From the NCBI RefSeq assembly GCF_000208865.1, contig NC_018395.1, positions 3,754,606-3,818,605 of the forward strand: a stretch of DNA of 64,000 nt. Direction: 5' to 3'. Both the position numbers and the translations under genes were made by a program. Positions 48,435 to 60,828 of the stretch are shown here, piece after piece. This DNA comes from Neospora caninum Liverpool. Lineage: Eukaryota > Apicomplexa > Conoidasida > Eucoccidiorida > Sarcocystidae. The notes beneath the pieces were generated by a model. The model was not told the DNA's origin, did not search any database, and worked only from the letters and a program-made list of their open reading frames with translations. Position 1 is the first letter of the stretch. Every line of letters begins with the position of its first letter.

Positions 48435-51400
48435 CTATGTGTGTAGTGTGAAGTTTTCTTCAACTTCGCTCTCGTCATCATGGGTATCGGTTTCTGAGCT
48501 TCCATATTCGTGGTTGACAGCAGAAGAACATGTGCTTCTAAACCTTTGGAAGGCAAGTTTGGGCGAGGGAGGAGACAGGGATTTACGAGCGTCTCCAGTC
48601 TTTTTTCGTGGTATGCACTGCCCATAGTGTGTTTTTTGTAACGAATCGAGATGCCGCACGAGGATACCGCTTGGAGTAACTTAACATGCAACTGTGGCGT
48701 CAGTGAAAGTGCTAGGCTTCTTGACGTCGCTGACACCGAGTGGACGGGTGTAATCGCACCATCATACTTCCCTCAGGAAAGCCTGGAGAGTATCATATGG
48801 AGACAAGGGAATCAAAACATCAAGTCATGTGACTTCACAACTACACTGCGGAACAGCTTTCATTGATATAGGGTCTTCTCGTTGCTACATGCATCAATAT
48901 TGCGTAGAAGGTACACCTATTTTGCTGTGGCTGATTACAGCTACGCGGTGGTAAACAGGCACTCTAAAAGATTAGTCGTTGTGCGTTAGAAGCTCTGTAA
49001 CAGGTGACGTCTGTGACAAGAGGGTCGAATGTTGTAGGTTGTGTCCTCGAGAAATCCAAAGAGCTTCCACGCTATCTATAGTCCCTGTCGAGTCGCTCAA
49101 GGAAGAGTTGACCCTGTTTATGATTTAACGGATGTACAGGTGCTCTTGTGCAGGAGCTAGAAACTATTTCCTATACATTTGGTATATCATCTGCTCTTAC
49201 GTTGGTATTTACTCTACCTATTCTTACCGGTGGATTAGTTATGATTCTATTAGATTTACATGTAAATACATAATTTTATGATTCTTTGTACTGAGGAGGT
49301 AGGCTATGTAATTCAAATGGATGATGCAACTCCACCTTCTGAAGCGGTGTAATAGCATCAAAATAAGCAGGAACACGAGCAGTCCCCGCCATTGTGGAGT
49401 GCAGAGAGCATCGGATACTGTGGGTACAAACAGCAGACTTCTCACCTTTGAACGCGTATCTGGAGGACATCTATGTTTCCATCGAACACGCCGCTAGACT
49501 TGCCGGGACTGCATTTGCTCAGAGCTAAAGAACGCTTTACCGTGTTCTATGACGTCTGTCCACTCCCATGGACGTATACAAAATTCCAAGAGTTTTCTTT
49601 GTTGCCTCAACAGATCAGCCACTGGCACATGGTCATCGACAGCCTCACAAGAAAGATCTTCAATGACGAAGAATGGAAGTCAGCATTGCGCCCCTGCAGT
49701 GAGACGAACACGGCTACCAACGAAGCATTAGCTGAGGAGTCACCGCTTTTTTGCCGGGGCTAAAAATCCATAAGGTCTGTCAAAAAATGCTGCGTTCACG
49801 TATTATACTATGCGAGGATAATCTGCTAAAAGGCATCTCTGGCCACTGACACACCTTTTCCATTGTACACATTGGCAATCGCATGCTGCCACAGGAATCA
49901 CAAAAATGGGCTACGTCGGGGTTTACCAACACAACTACATAATGTTCGCTGACACGGAACAGAGCACACCATTGGGGGCTGTCATGTTCGAAAGGCACTA
50001 CGGACTACAAAACACCGACCCCCAAGACAGACCATTTGCGCAACTTTCAGCCGCTGTACTTGGTTTGTTCAGATGTTTCTTGAGTCTTTAAGTGGTTGGT
50101 TGCTTCGTTTCAAGAAGGAACTGTCAACTTCAGGAACTGTGATGGGCAGCGACAGGTTTTCCCGAAGCGGCGTGAAACTTCCTCTCAGCCCTGACGCCGT
50201 TCCCCCTACCATGCCACGCCATTACAAGAGACGTTCTTGCCGAAAACGCACCTCGAGACGACCTGCCACTTGGCGAGTCCCGAGGAGCACTAACTGCTGT
50301 TCTCAAACAAGACCTCATTGCGGCTGTTTGCTGGCATTTTTGGTCATATCGGAGGCCACGTGCGCCTTTTCTTCGTTGCGGCGCGCGCATACACTCCACC
50401 CCACGAGCGCATGCCGGTCAACATACAAAACAGTTCGTTGTTCACCTGCTCCGTTCATGGAACAAGAATTGGATCCGTGGTTGCACACTTTGAAGGCCGA
50501 TCTAACATTCGGCATGTGTGTGTGTACTTCCAGGGCGTAGCCTGCACAGCAGATAAGACAATTTTCAAACGGCTTGTCGGCATTTTTTCATTTGTGAGTT
50601 TCCATGTATGTCGACTGTATTGTGGGAAGACAAGTTTTGCCTTCGGGCATTTGCAGGTCAGTCAATATATATGTCGTTTGCTGACAAAGAGGAATACGAC
50701 TTGAAAGAAAACACACACGCCATTTAGACCTTACCGAGAATGACGTCTTCTTCTTCAGGGCAGGTAACGGTAACAACGCCATCCGAGTTCTTCCTGTAGG
50801 CGTTCGACTTCCCTCTCGAACCGACTTCAACAACGTTATTCAATTGCTGAAGAGAGATGGCAGAAAACAAATTCAGACCGTGCCACTCTCAGCATCCCCT
50901 GTCGTTGACACGCCCATGCACTATTTATGTGTCCCTCTGAAGACATGCGTGCATCGTTTGTCGGTTCACACACGTCAACAATAGAAGCCAGGCAGCACTG
51001 TTCCCCTCACTTATTGAACACCCAGTAGTCTGTATTGCAGCCCACTTCTTGGCAAGTAGTGGGGAAAGAAAAGAAAGTATACAGCCCTTCAAGCATCTGG
51101 GCGATTAGCCGGGAAGTTCCAACATCAGACTAACTCTTGGCTTCAAGCGCTGCAACACCATTATGCTTCTGCAAGCTATCTATCCCCTTCGATCCATACA
51201 GACTTCAAACCGAAGCTGCTCCTTTGTTACTTCAGTGAGCGTGGACCCAAACGAACCATACCACGGGAAGACAATACTTACCGAGATTCCTGGGAAAGAC
51301 TTCTCCACACAGACGGCCCACACGAAAGCCTTGACCGTATTCGAGCTCACACTCTTCGTGCAGCGCGTTTGGCCTACAGGAGGAAGATAAAAGACCACAT

Positions 51401-54400
51401 GCTACATTCACGCTGTTCGCTCTACCAGCTCCACCTGTTTGGTCGCCTATATCCACCATGGGGCCCTAGTGCGACGCGGCAACATGCACGCCTCCCCCAG
51501 CCGACGTTTGCTGCCATCAACACAGCCGCTGCGTTGCCACTGCATGTTAAACCAAGGAGCGTCGCCACTTCTGTGGGAACAAGCACCTGGGTGTACTGAA
51601 ATCTTAGTTGTTTAACAGTGAAACTACGGCTGCAATTGGAGGGATGATTTTCTCACTCGTACGGATGCCATAATAGGGGAAGGCGCAACTCAGTATGAAA
51701 TATACTCACCGGCCGTGCAAGGTTCGATTTCGGTATTTTCGGAGCTGTAGAATCCCGTCCCAACGCTGAGACCAAAACCGAAAGCAATCTCAGTGTCTTC
51801 CGGGCAAGTGGCCACCGCCATCTGCATTGAGAAAAATATCAAAGAAACACCGTTCTCATGCAGAGCCGAGCAGCTCCTGGGCCGGTCTCCTTGCCTCGCA
51901 AGCATGTGCTGTCGCGTGGTGACGCGTAGAGAGCAAGAGCGTTATAGTCCACATTTACCCTTGAAATGGTTGTGACACATTTTCCCTATCTAGCGTTTGC
52001 GCCGTTCCCAAGCATCTGTAGGCCTTTAGATTACTCAAAATCTCCGGACGACAGAACGACACTTGAAATTTCTTTAGCCGAGGGGCAAGACCCACCTTTT
52101 CTCCTGGTGAGGTCTCCGCGACAACCTGGTAAATCTCGTTCACCACTTCTTGACCACACACCATGTAGATTCGTTCATCGTCGCCAGCTGCTTCCTCGGC
52201 GCCAACCCCATCGCACTTCTCTCTGAGAAAACACAGCTTCACTACCACTGTCCAGTCCGCACGTTCGGCAGGACACAGCCTTTCAAGACGATAGACAAGA
52301 GCCTTGCTGGTGCGGCGTACCACACTGGCAGCAGCTTTCCCCCCGTCTGAAACAGCCTCTCTTCATCGAAACTGAAACAGGTACAAACCGTGCAAGGATT
52401 AACTATGTCGCCCCGTACATCAACGTTGCTACTCGGTTATCTATTTTAGACGCATTACTCAAAACACTGGTGTTTCGGGGGTTTCTCCCCGCCCTGCGTT
52501 CTCACTGAAGACGAACCACCGGTCCGTGCAAAAACAACAGAGAGGATATAAGACGAGCGCATCTCTAAAAATCTCAAAAGCTGACCTTCCGGCTGTGCAG
52601 GGAGCGATGTGGTACTTCGCAAGGTGGTCCCCAATGGTCACTTTGAAGTTCATTCTGATGGCGAAGCCGAACATAACAACCTGGTCGCGGGGACACCTTG
52701 CAAACCCAGGCGGGGCGCCGGCCCAGGCGACTTGAGTCCCGCCTTTCAGCTGCACACCAAAAGATCAAGACGAGAACAGGCGACCACCTGACACGAATGT
52801 TTACGAGAAGTTTGGGGAGGGCCACTAATTACCTGAATCGTAGCTGAGAAACAACGGAAATAAGGAAGATTTCCGAGCAGGTCGACCAGAGCGCCAGGGA
52901 CCGTGTGATCACAAAAATAAAAGAGTCCTTTTCCCACGCATCTCTTGCACTGTCTACAGCTGTCAAAGCCTGACCGGCAAAGGATGCCCCTCCGGTGTTT
53001 TCACAGTTCTTGAAAATCTAAAGCACAGTGGTTGCGTCGTGACAGTGCAGCTGGGGAGTGTCCACCCCAATAGTCTACTACCTCACAATACGTAGCGCTG
53101 ATCAGAGGGACAGGAGGAAAGGACATCTCTCGCTCCTTACCACTTCCTGAATGGACCGCGCTGTGCCCTCCAGTGACTGAAGATCCATTGTGGACATGCC
53201 AAAGGCCTTTCCATAGTAGCTGACGGCTTGTTTGAATGCCTCTCTTTTGTCTTCGGGAAGCAGGTTCTGCAACGGGAGCAACTCGAGCTTTACCTGATAG
53301 ACGTAACGCAAATAGACAAGGAGGCGCCACGATCGAACTCCGCGTGGGTCGACAGACGAGTATCAATCTCACACGGTAGGCTCACAGATGGACCGAAATA
53401 TATGTATATGCTTTAGGAACCGCTGGATACCCGTTCTTCCATGGTGTCTCCGCATCCTGGCCACCTTTCCACAGTCCCCATTTTGTGTGCATATATTGCT
53501 AAACTGCACTGTATGGACCCAAAGACCACTGCAGTTCAAATGGCGGGGCTGCGCTCCTGTCTAGACCTCCTGAGTGCTGACTATGTTCTGCTCCAATGCA
53601 CCACACGCATGTCGCCTTCCAGCTCGGAATCGCGGCGCGCCCGCCGCGAAAACTTCCCCTTTGGCCGCGAACGTGGCCTCGGGGCGGATTCCATTCAGCC
53701 GCCAGAATCGCGCGAGGGGAAAGGCTTACTGGCATTGGAAGCGCTTCGACCGAGTTGGCCCACGAAGCAATGGCCTTTGGATCAGAAACGTCCGCCGGGG
53801 GCTTGCCGCCAATCACAAGCGCCTCTTTTTCAATGTTCAGGTTGCGCATTTGCGAAGCGGATTCGTTGTTGGTCTTGGTCTGCGACGACGCTCCCATCCC
53901 GAAGCCGGCCAGCATGATTTTCAATTCGGCTTTGACGTCGACACCCTTCTTCTTCATGGCCTTAACGTCTGAAGACTTCATGGTTACCTGGTACGTCATC
54001 TTTCCTCCTGCGCGTCACAGAAAGGCCGCCATCGTACAACACACCCAAAGATCCGCACAGGTTCCAGCCGGTCTCTTGTGCGTAGCGGGCGTTTAGGCAC
54101 AACACCGGAAACCATGAAGAGCGCCATCCCACCGACACACAGAGGACCAGAAAAGACGAATCCCTTCTGGAGAATGCGACAAACCTGCATAGAGGCGGGA
54201 AGTGTAGTGCGTGCCGAATTGTTCGATAAATCCAATCCATTTGGGGATGTTCGATTGCTGGCAAGCGTCTGTCATATGGTCGGTACGCCACTGCTGTACG
54301 GAACAAAGGCTGTCCTGTTCCGCTCCATCGAACGTCGTGGGCAACTGCTCCAGTGCGTCGTCGAAGGCAAGTGTGTAGTTCCTGCGGGTACGAGAGAACT

Positions 54401-57336
54401 GGACTGCAGATCGATGACCCGATTCGAGATGGGCCGAGTCGGAAAAACAGACGCTGGAAGGCAACGATGGAGGGAGATTCATTTCACTATGTCACATGGG
54501 TCCAAGCGAGCGGGCCGCGTACACTACGACGCAAGTCTGCAACAACAGGCTCTCTACGAGCGGCGCGCGGCGGGGGAGGGTGTTTGGCTGCTGCTCGGTC
54601 ATAGTACGACTACCGGCAGTTCGAGAAGTCGTGCGATGCAGCGAGTGCATGGTCACTTCACTTGTATCTCACCATTTGAACGAATCCGTCTGGGCGATTC
54701 CTGCTTCGTAACGAATGCAGTACGTCTTGAGCATAAATGACTTGTTTGATTTCGAGCTGACATCCCGCGCGAATTCTTTGTATCCGGTTGATCCCGAAAA
54801 GCTGTTAATTCCCAGCGGATCGCCTCCCTGAAGGGACGCATCTACACTCAGCTCTTTCTGGTAATCTGACAACGTGTCCAGTTCGCTGACGTTCTCGGAC
54901 TGGCGACAGGCTGCGAAGGGACGCGTATACGCGCCCAGAGGCTGTAGAAAGTTCAAGTCGTTGGTCACGCCGTCTTGGTCTTGCTCGAACGAGAAGACGA
55001 TGATTGGAGACCGCAGGCCAGGGTCAACCATCATATCCGGATCGCCAATGGGATTTCCTTTAATGCTATCGTACCCGACACCCAGGAAATCTACAAAAAA
55101 CCAATGCCACACATCGCAGGACTTTCGCGCACACCTGCACGATCTGCGCGGAACTTCGGGCAGCTTCAGACCCTGACTGCAAACAGGACTTGGCCCGACA
55201 AGTCTCAGTTGTCCGCTACATCGAACCAGAACCCCTCAAGAGTCTTTGCTGGCCACAACTGACAGTCATATTCGCCAGAGACACCCCCTTTGACGAGGGC
55301 TTCAACCAAGCCCATGCATGAAGCGAGCGACGCACCTCCCGCAGAGACCCCGTGGATCCCTCATCGATGTGCCATGTAGCCACTCAGAGGCGACACGTGC
55401 CTCTCACGACGCCTGAGAACCATCCGGTACCGAGTCATGGAGAAAGTGAGTCCGGTGCACGCCGAGAGACTTACTCGTCGCAGGAGCGGTTTCAACGGCT
55501 CGGGTGTACATACTCCCGGATGCGCCTGGGGCACCCGAAGACGGAAACAGCGCAGACTTGGATCCCTGAAGCGCTTCACCCAGACTGTCTCCTCTGGCTG
55601 TCCCTCGCTCGGCGTCGCCGGCCTGGCCTTGGGAGGGAGAGGAAGGTTGTGCCCCTGAATCGTCGGCGAAACAAACAGGACAGAGGGAGAAGTCGACAGA
55701 ATCGTTCCTTCTTTCCGAGTGCAAGAGATAATCGTCACGGACTCACGCGTTCTCGATCGAGACGCTGCGCTCTACCACACGCCTGTTGGCCTAAAAAAGG
55801 TGGCCAGCGTACGCCTGAGACCTGAGAGTCTCTCCGCTCGATGCGTGAAAGCTGCCGAACAGAGAGACCAGGAAGGGCGTCCACGCGAATCAATGCACGA
55901 TTCCCTTCCCGAGGAGACGAGGAAAGGCACTCGGCCGCACTGGCATAACAACTTAACTCCTGTCGGAAAACTCGCTTGGTGGACATCTCGATAAGGCTCT
56001 GCCTGTTTAAGTAATGATGGACAGGGCGATCGGAAGAGACACACGAGATTTTGCACTTCAGACGGTAACGATGTCGCAAGCGCTGTGTGGCAGAGGAGCA
56101 AACGAAAATCGACAAGCGTCGGCCTCTCGGTAGTCGCTGCTCTCCCAGCGCTAAGCCCAAGGACTGTAGCGCTGTCTCCTGGAAGTAACGGTCGTCGGTT
56201 CTCACATGATGGGGTGCCAAAGCCGGGAAAATCTAGGGGCGATGTACCCAAAAAATCCCTTGCGGATTGTCTCTCCGTTTGCATGGTGCTAGAGGAGCTC
56301 TTCTCATCTGCATTGAAAGACTTGCTGAAGAATGGTTTCTCCAAGCCCGAGTCAGACTCGCCATCGCTCTCGGCATCTGTTGACGCATCCTCATCGACCT
56401 CGCCGTCGCCCAGATCATCACCATCGGACTCAAAACCCTCGGCGTCATCGTCGTCCCAGTCGAGGTCCAGGTCCAAATCATCGTCCTTCTGCCACATCCG
56501 GTAGACAAGCCGAGGCGTTTCCAGCAGGTGAGGGCAGCTCTAGCTCTTGTAGGGGAGTGCTGACAAGTTCAGTGTATACGTGAGTATGAACAAGTTGTTC
56601 GATCCTCCGGAGCATATCGGGCTGCAAGTGATAGAGCCGTGACTGCAGATGCGATAAAAAACTCTACTGGCACGTCCCCTGAATGCACAGGGGGATACAC
56701 ACTCGCCTGCCGGCAAGACTGTCGCATGTCCAGGAAAAAAATTGGATCTCATCACTGATTCAGATCCGACCTTCACTGTCATTGCCTGTACATTTTCTGC
56801 AGAATCGTTCTACTCTACAGATTCAGTCTGGCTTCCAGGTGTCTCGCTGGGGATATTACGCAGCGTGTGCATCTCTACCGTTGCGCTGGAGTAGTAGTGG
56901 ACAGGTTGCGGCTCCACGCTCAGGAAGCGCTGACCGGTGGAATGTGGAGAACTCCGTGTGAAGACAAGAGGCGAGGATTTCACGTCGTCGCCAAGCGGCG
57001 TGGTTCAACACTTACCACTTGAGCCAAGCTGCTGGCGACTCCAGACGGCACGTGATGGGGGCGGATGGATCTCCTAAAGTGCTGGCGTGTCAACCCGGAG
57101 CTTTTGTCGAGCTGTGGCAGATTTTTTGACGTGGGCTCGACGGCGTCCACGAGAGAGAAGAGCACCGCAGAAAGGGCGACCCACGCCAGAAGAAAAGCCG
57201 TTCTGCATTTTCCTTTAGAAACGACGACGAATGGGAGCGGCAGGCAAGCGGAGGCCTCCCGGGAAGCAGGCGCAACGGGGATCGAACGTGTGCGACCGAT
57301 GCGCGTCGACGAGGGCGCAGGGCTAAAAAGTTCCAT
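48435..57336 (-). CDS. PLP2: Perforin-like protein, MACPF plus APC-beta domains (PLP2-like)
   Basis: Sixteen exons join in phase: 57336-57016, 56539-56206, 55654-55475, 55090-54673, 54381-54185, 54007-53730, 53293-53141, 52949-52833, 52749-52586, 52222-52096, 51821-51710, 51373-51282, 50846-50735, 50541-50446, 49997-49927 and 48617-48435, giving about 984 aa. A recessed signal peptide or anchor lies at about residues 44-64. An Asp-rich stretch follows near 120-150. The MACPF domain (about 280-627) begins LGVGYDSIKGNP and has the family signature FIEQFGTHYTSRL followed by GGK. The C-terminal APC-beta region (about 628-922) shows three beta-prism repeats, each with CP, then a Cys near TAG or NGAG, then W/Y-x-C (CPRDQVVMFGF, CPEDTEIAFGF, CPEEEDVILG). 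A Ser-rich acidic tail ends the protein. The family makes membrane pores. PLP2 rather than PLP1 is inferred from the neighbours. The last intron (1.3 kb) holds a mitochondrial fragment. Confidence 0.88.
49165..49306 (+). pseudogene. Nuclear mitochondrial insertion: cox1 fragment
   Basis: The plus strand reads SYTFGISSALTLVFTLPILT followed by GGLVMILLDLHVNT, which is unmistakably the cytochrome c oxidase subunit I segment containing the LPILTGG and LLDLHVNT motifs. The frame then hits TAA, continues FYDSLY, and hits TGA before GG, so at least two stops interrupt it. The stretch is AT-rich compared with flanking DNA. It lies inside the last intron (48618-49926) of the perforin-like gene, in antisense orientation to it. 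The left boundary is uncertain (between about 49115 and 49170). Confidence 0.85.
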
Positions 57337-60300
57337 GGTGAATCGACGATGTGGTGCACGTGCTCGCCGGCTGTAGAAGGCTTACTGTGGATGAACCAAA
57401 GCGGGAGCGAAAATCTAGACACCCCTCGAGTTGCGGCGTGTTGCACACAGACACAGAGAGAGAGGCCTAATCTCTGTCTCACAGCGAGCGCGACTTGCCC
57501 GAAGTCAGAGTTCTACCGTGAGAGTGGCGCTGCTCACATAAGAAGGGAACAGATTGCGACCTGGCGCTAGCGGAGTTCAGCGCCGAGTGCTAGGATGGCA
57601 CACAAATCGACAGACAACAAAAATGGTGAGGCACGAAGCCAAGGGACCAGCAGCCTGCAAAAGTGCAGTTGGACTGCCACGTGGATATAAGTCCCTTTTC
57701 TGTGCGTTAGAGGGCAACAAGACAAGCGATAAATCGATGCGGAGTAGCCGACCCGGACGTAAAGCCGACACACAGTGCTCACTCTAGGTCCTTGCATAAA
57801 GGAAGAAGAAAACGGGTGCACGTAAATTTGGCTTCAAAGGCGCCTCGCCGTCCAACTCAGCCGAGTGTGCATCGACGGCTCCTTCTCACTCTCGATGTGA
57901 CCCGCCGGCTAACTCTCCCCCGGCGGCAACCCCGCGCGCGTCTAACCGCCCCGGACAACGCTCAGCTCTCGTCGGCGAGCGGTTGTGGCCGGAAGAGACG
58001 CTTTGCACAGACACTGACACAATCGAAGTGGACAACGCTGGCGGGCTAATCGCCACGCAGGCTGCAGGCGCAGGCTCTTGCAGAAAGGAACGCTTAGACT
58101 GCCCCTCCCACTTTCTGGAGTCGGGTAAAAGAGCAACAATAGACGGGAATTCCTGCAGATACCTGTCCCGCCACCAGCCTGTAGACGGCTGCTCCAACAA
58201 CAGACTCGCACCTGTCCGCGGAAGGCTCCGAAAGAGCGGGGCTGCAGCGAGGCTTGTACCGTTTCCTCTGGACAGCACGGAAGCACGGCGAGCCCATACA
58301 GAAACAGGAAAGCTTCAACCCTTAGAAAAGCGTCAAAGTTCGATTCCGTCACTCTGGGTGAGGAACATCGACGTGAGCAGTTCGCACGTATGCGACGGTC
58401 GATGCTGTCGCCCGCCCCCGTCCCCCTGGAAAAACCCCCAATCGCCCCGGCGCACACTCTGCCCAGAGAGAGTGCACGCGTCACGGGAGCTGTGTGTGTG
58501 TGTGTGTGTGTGTCGTTCACCTTCCCCCTGCCCAACGTCCACACCGGGGACCATCGAGAGCCAGCACCGTCGTGCCGTGTCCTCTTTGAGAGCCCCGCCC
58601 TTGCCCGAAATAACGAGTTGTCATTTTGCGCTTCCTCAAATGCCCCCTTCGCTGAATTTCTGAAGCACCGGCCAGTTCCTGTCGCCTTCAGAGACGTCGG
58701 CTACAGCCGACACACGGTCACCTTTTTAAAGTGTATTCCGCCGTCTAATAAACCAATCGTCGAGCGCGTCAGGCTCCAGTGCGCCACACGAACTGCCAAT
58801 GATTCGCGGTTCCCCCTGATACCCGTAGCGGATGCCGCGACACGTGGATCCAGCTCCGTAGTGGATCGTCAGGCTCTAGTGCCTAGAACACTGTGTTAAA
58901 AATAGCACGTGTCGGCTTTTTCTAGCGCGCGTTACCAGGCGTGGTTCCGAAAAGATAACATATCCTCGGTCCAACCTGGAAAGGCTGCCCGACAGGAACT
59001 CTGTACAACGGCTGTTGCCACCACTACTAATGTGCATCCTTAAAGCGACAGAAGCAATGACGGTCGAGCCTTCCTATGCCTCTGGCAAAGAAAACCGCCA
59101 GCGGATTCGACCTTCCGGGGCGGACAACAACAGAGCCACCGCTGAAATGGAAAGTGTGCGGTCAGTGCTGCCACAGAAGAGTCCAAGTTGAACTCCCATT
59201 CTGCAGGGTGTATCCCCACAGATAGGAGGGGGGAAATGTTCATGCCCTCGACGACTGGTTTGTCTCACGGTGGAAAGCGGTCCTCTATACACATATCTGT
59301 CTCCGGGCACTGAACAGGAAACATAGAAGCTCGATTTGCAGCAGATATCTTCGGCATGTTGAGTGGTGCACTTCCACAGGATACGTTAACCCAGTGCCCA
59401 AGAAAAAAGTGGGGGGACGCATCTCAGCTTTTTCTGTCGCCTGTTGGCGGTTTATTTCTCAGCCGCTGCCTCTGCTTGCGGAAGCGGCTCTAGTGCAATT
59501 GATCGTCACGGCTGAATCTGTGGGAGAACGAAGACGCCACACCAGCGTCCGAAGCAGCCAAGCCCCGTAGAACACATGTGCCCCGATTTCTCAGCTCCGG
59601 CGAAAGCCGAAAGTGAAAAGGTTCCAAGCGGACACTGGGCGTTCGTCTGTCGTGGTTCCAGATTCGTGTGTTTCTTACACCGACGCTTTTGCGAGTGGTG
59701 CGCTCTGCCGAACGTCCCGCGTTGAATCCCAACACCACCGTTTTGGGTATGAAAGCGAATGGACTTTCTCCTCGGGTTCCCGCCACGGACTGGGCTGCGG
59801 TCTCCTGCGCAGCGCTCCTAACAGATCCCCGCTCGGATTCAGGGCTGATACGCAACGTGCGCTCTGAGTGTTTCTGTAAAGTGTCAGAAAGTCGCTCGCT
59901 GGCGTATCCTGAGATCGTGCGCGAAGTCCACCGAATGAAACTGGTGCGCTCAACTGGAGTCAGAAACCGCTCCTACCGATGCACCACCGCGAGGAAGCGT
60001 TGCGCCTCCACCCTCTCTGGAAGGAAGTCTCGGTACAGCGTTCAGAGAAAATCTCCGGAAGGCCAGGCAGGCCGCCCGGTTTCGCGTGCATCTTCTCAGG
60101 CCTACACTTAAGCACGACTCCTCCCCTAGTGTCCTGGTCAGTGGCATGGGGATTACAACACACAATCAGGTTCCTTCCACAGAAAACTCATGCACAGACA
60201 ATCGACTCTACAGACGATGTGTGCCACGAACACTTTCGTTCCGCCACCCCTTCACCAGTCATCGGACCTCCCACAGCTTTCAGATCCGTTTCACAGCACG

Positions 60301-60828
60301 GTTTTTGCCCTGAACTCCACGCGCAAACTAGCAAGAAAAAGGAGAGAAGGATCTTCTCACAAATGAACGGAAAACAACATGCGGAAAAGGACCGCTAGAT
60401 ACCGAAGAAACGGCACAGAGCACAGCGCTTCGTCTCCTCGTCCTCGCCATTGGGCATACAGGCTTCCCAAAACAAAAGTCGTGCTTTTCGACCGGTGTAC
60501 ACAGTCTCGACCTAGACGACTGTGTTCTCTCGCAACGATGCTTCTTCGCGTGGATACCGCGCAAAAGGACATATTGTATTCAAGTAGCCATGCAGTGCGC
60601 CTTTCTTCCGGCGTGCTGTACGCGGCCGCGCAGGGATATACCTGTCTCTGTTACCGACCTTCCCTAAAACAGTCTAAAACGCATTCCCTCCCTTGTGTTT
60701 CACCCGACCTTTGCTTCGTAAACGGCACCGACGGATGATACCCACCAGCAGTTCAGAAACCGACCTGAAAACCCAGCTCCCTGCCCCTCGTCAGGAGCAC
60801 AACACTTGATCCCGACAGGGGGTGTGCT
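57337..60828. promoter_or_regulatory. Intergenic region between LCAT 3' end and perforin-like 5' end
   Basis: 3.5 kb separating two genes on the same strand; it should hold the 3' UTR of LCAT and the promoter and 5' UTR of the perforin-like gene. A (TG)n microsatellite lies at 58491-58513. Open frames here lack conserved motifs or splice-consistent partners. Confidence 0.45.
58491..58513. repeat. TG microsatellite
   Basis: Uninterrupted TG dinucleotide run of about 23 bases in the intergenic region upstream of the perforin-like gene. Confidence 0.9.

Noticed and set aside
49276..49470. Minus-strand frame as an extra exon of the perforin-like gene
   Set aside because: Flanking exons already join in phase without it, and its end runs into antisense cox1 sequence.
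48435..57336. Calling this gene PLP1
   Set aside because: The MACPF/APC-beta layout fits both paralogues, but the PPO, ST2 and LCAT neighbours match the PLP2 locus as I recall it.
58390..58899. 169-codon plus-strand frame upstream of the perforin-like gene
   Set aside because: It includes the TG microsatellite as Cys/Val repeats and has no recognisable motif.
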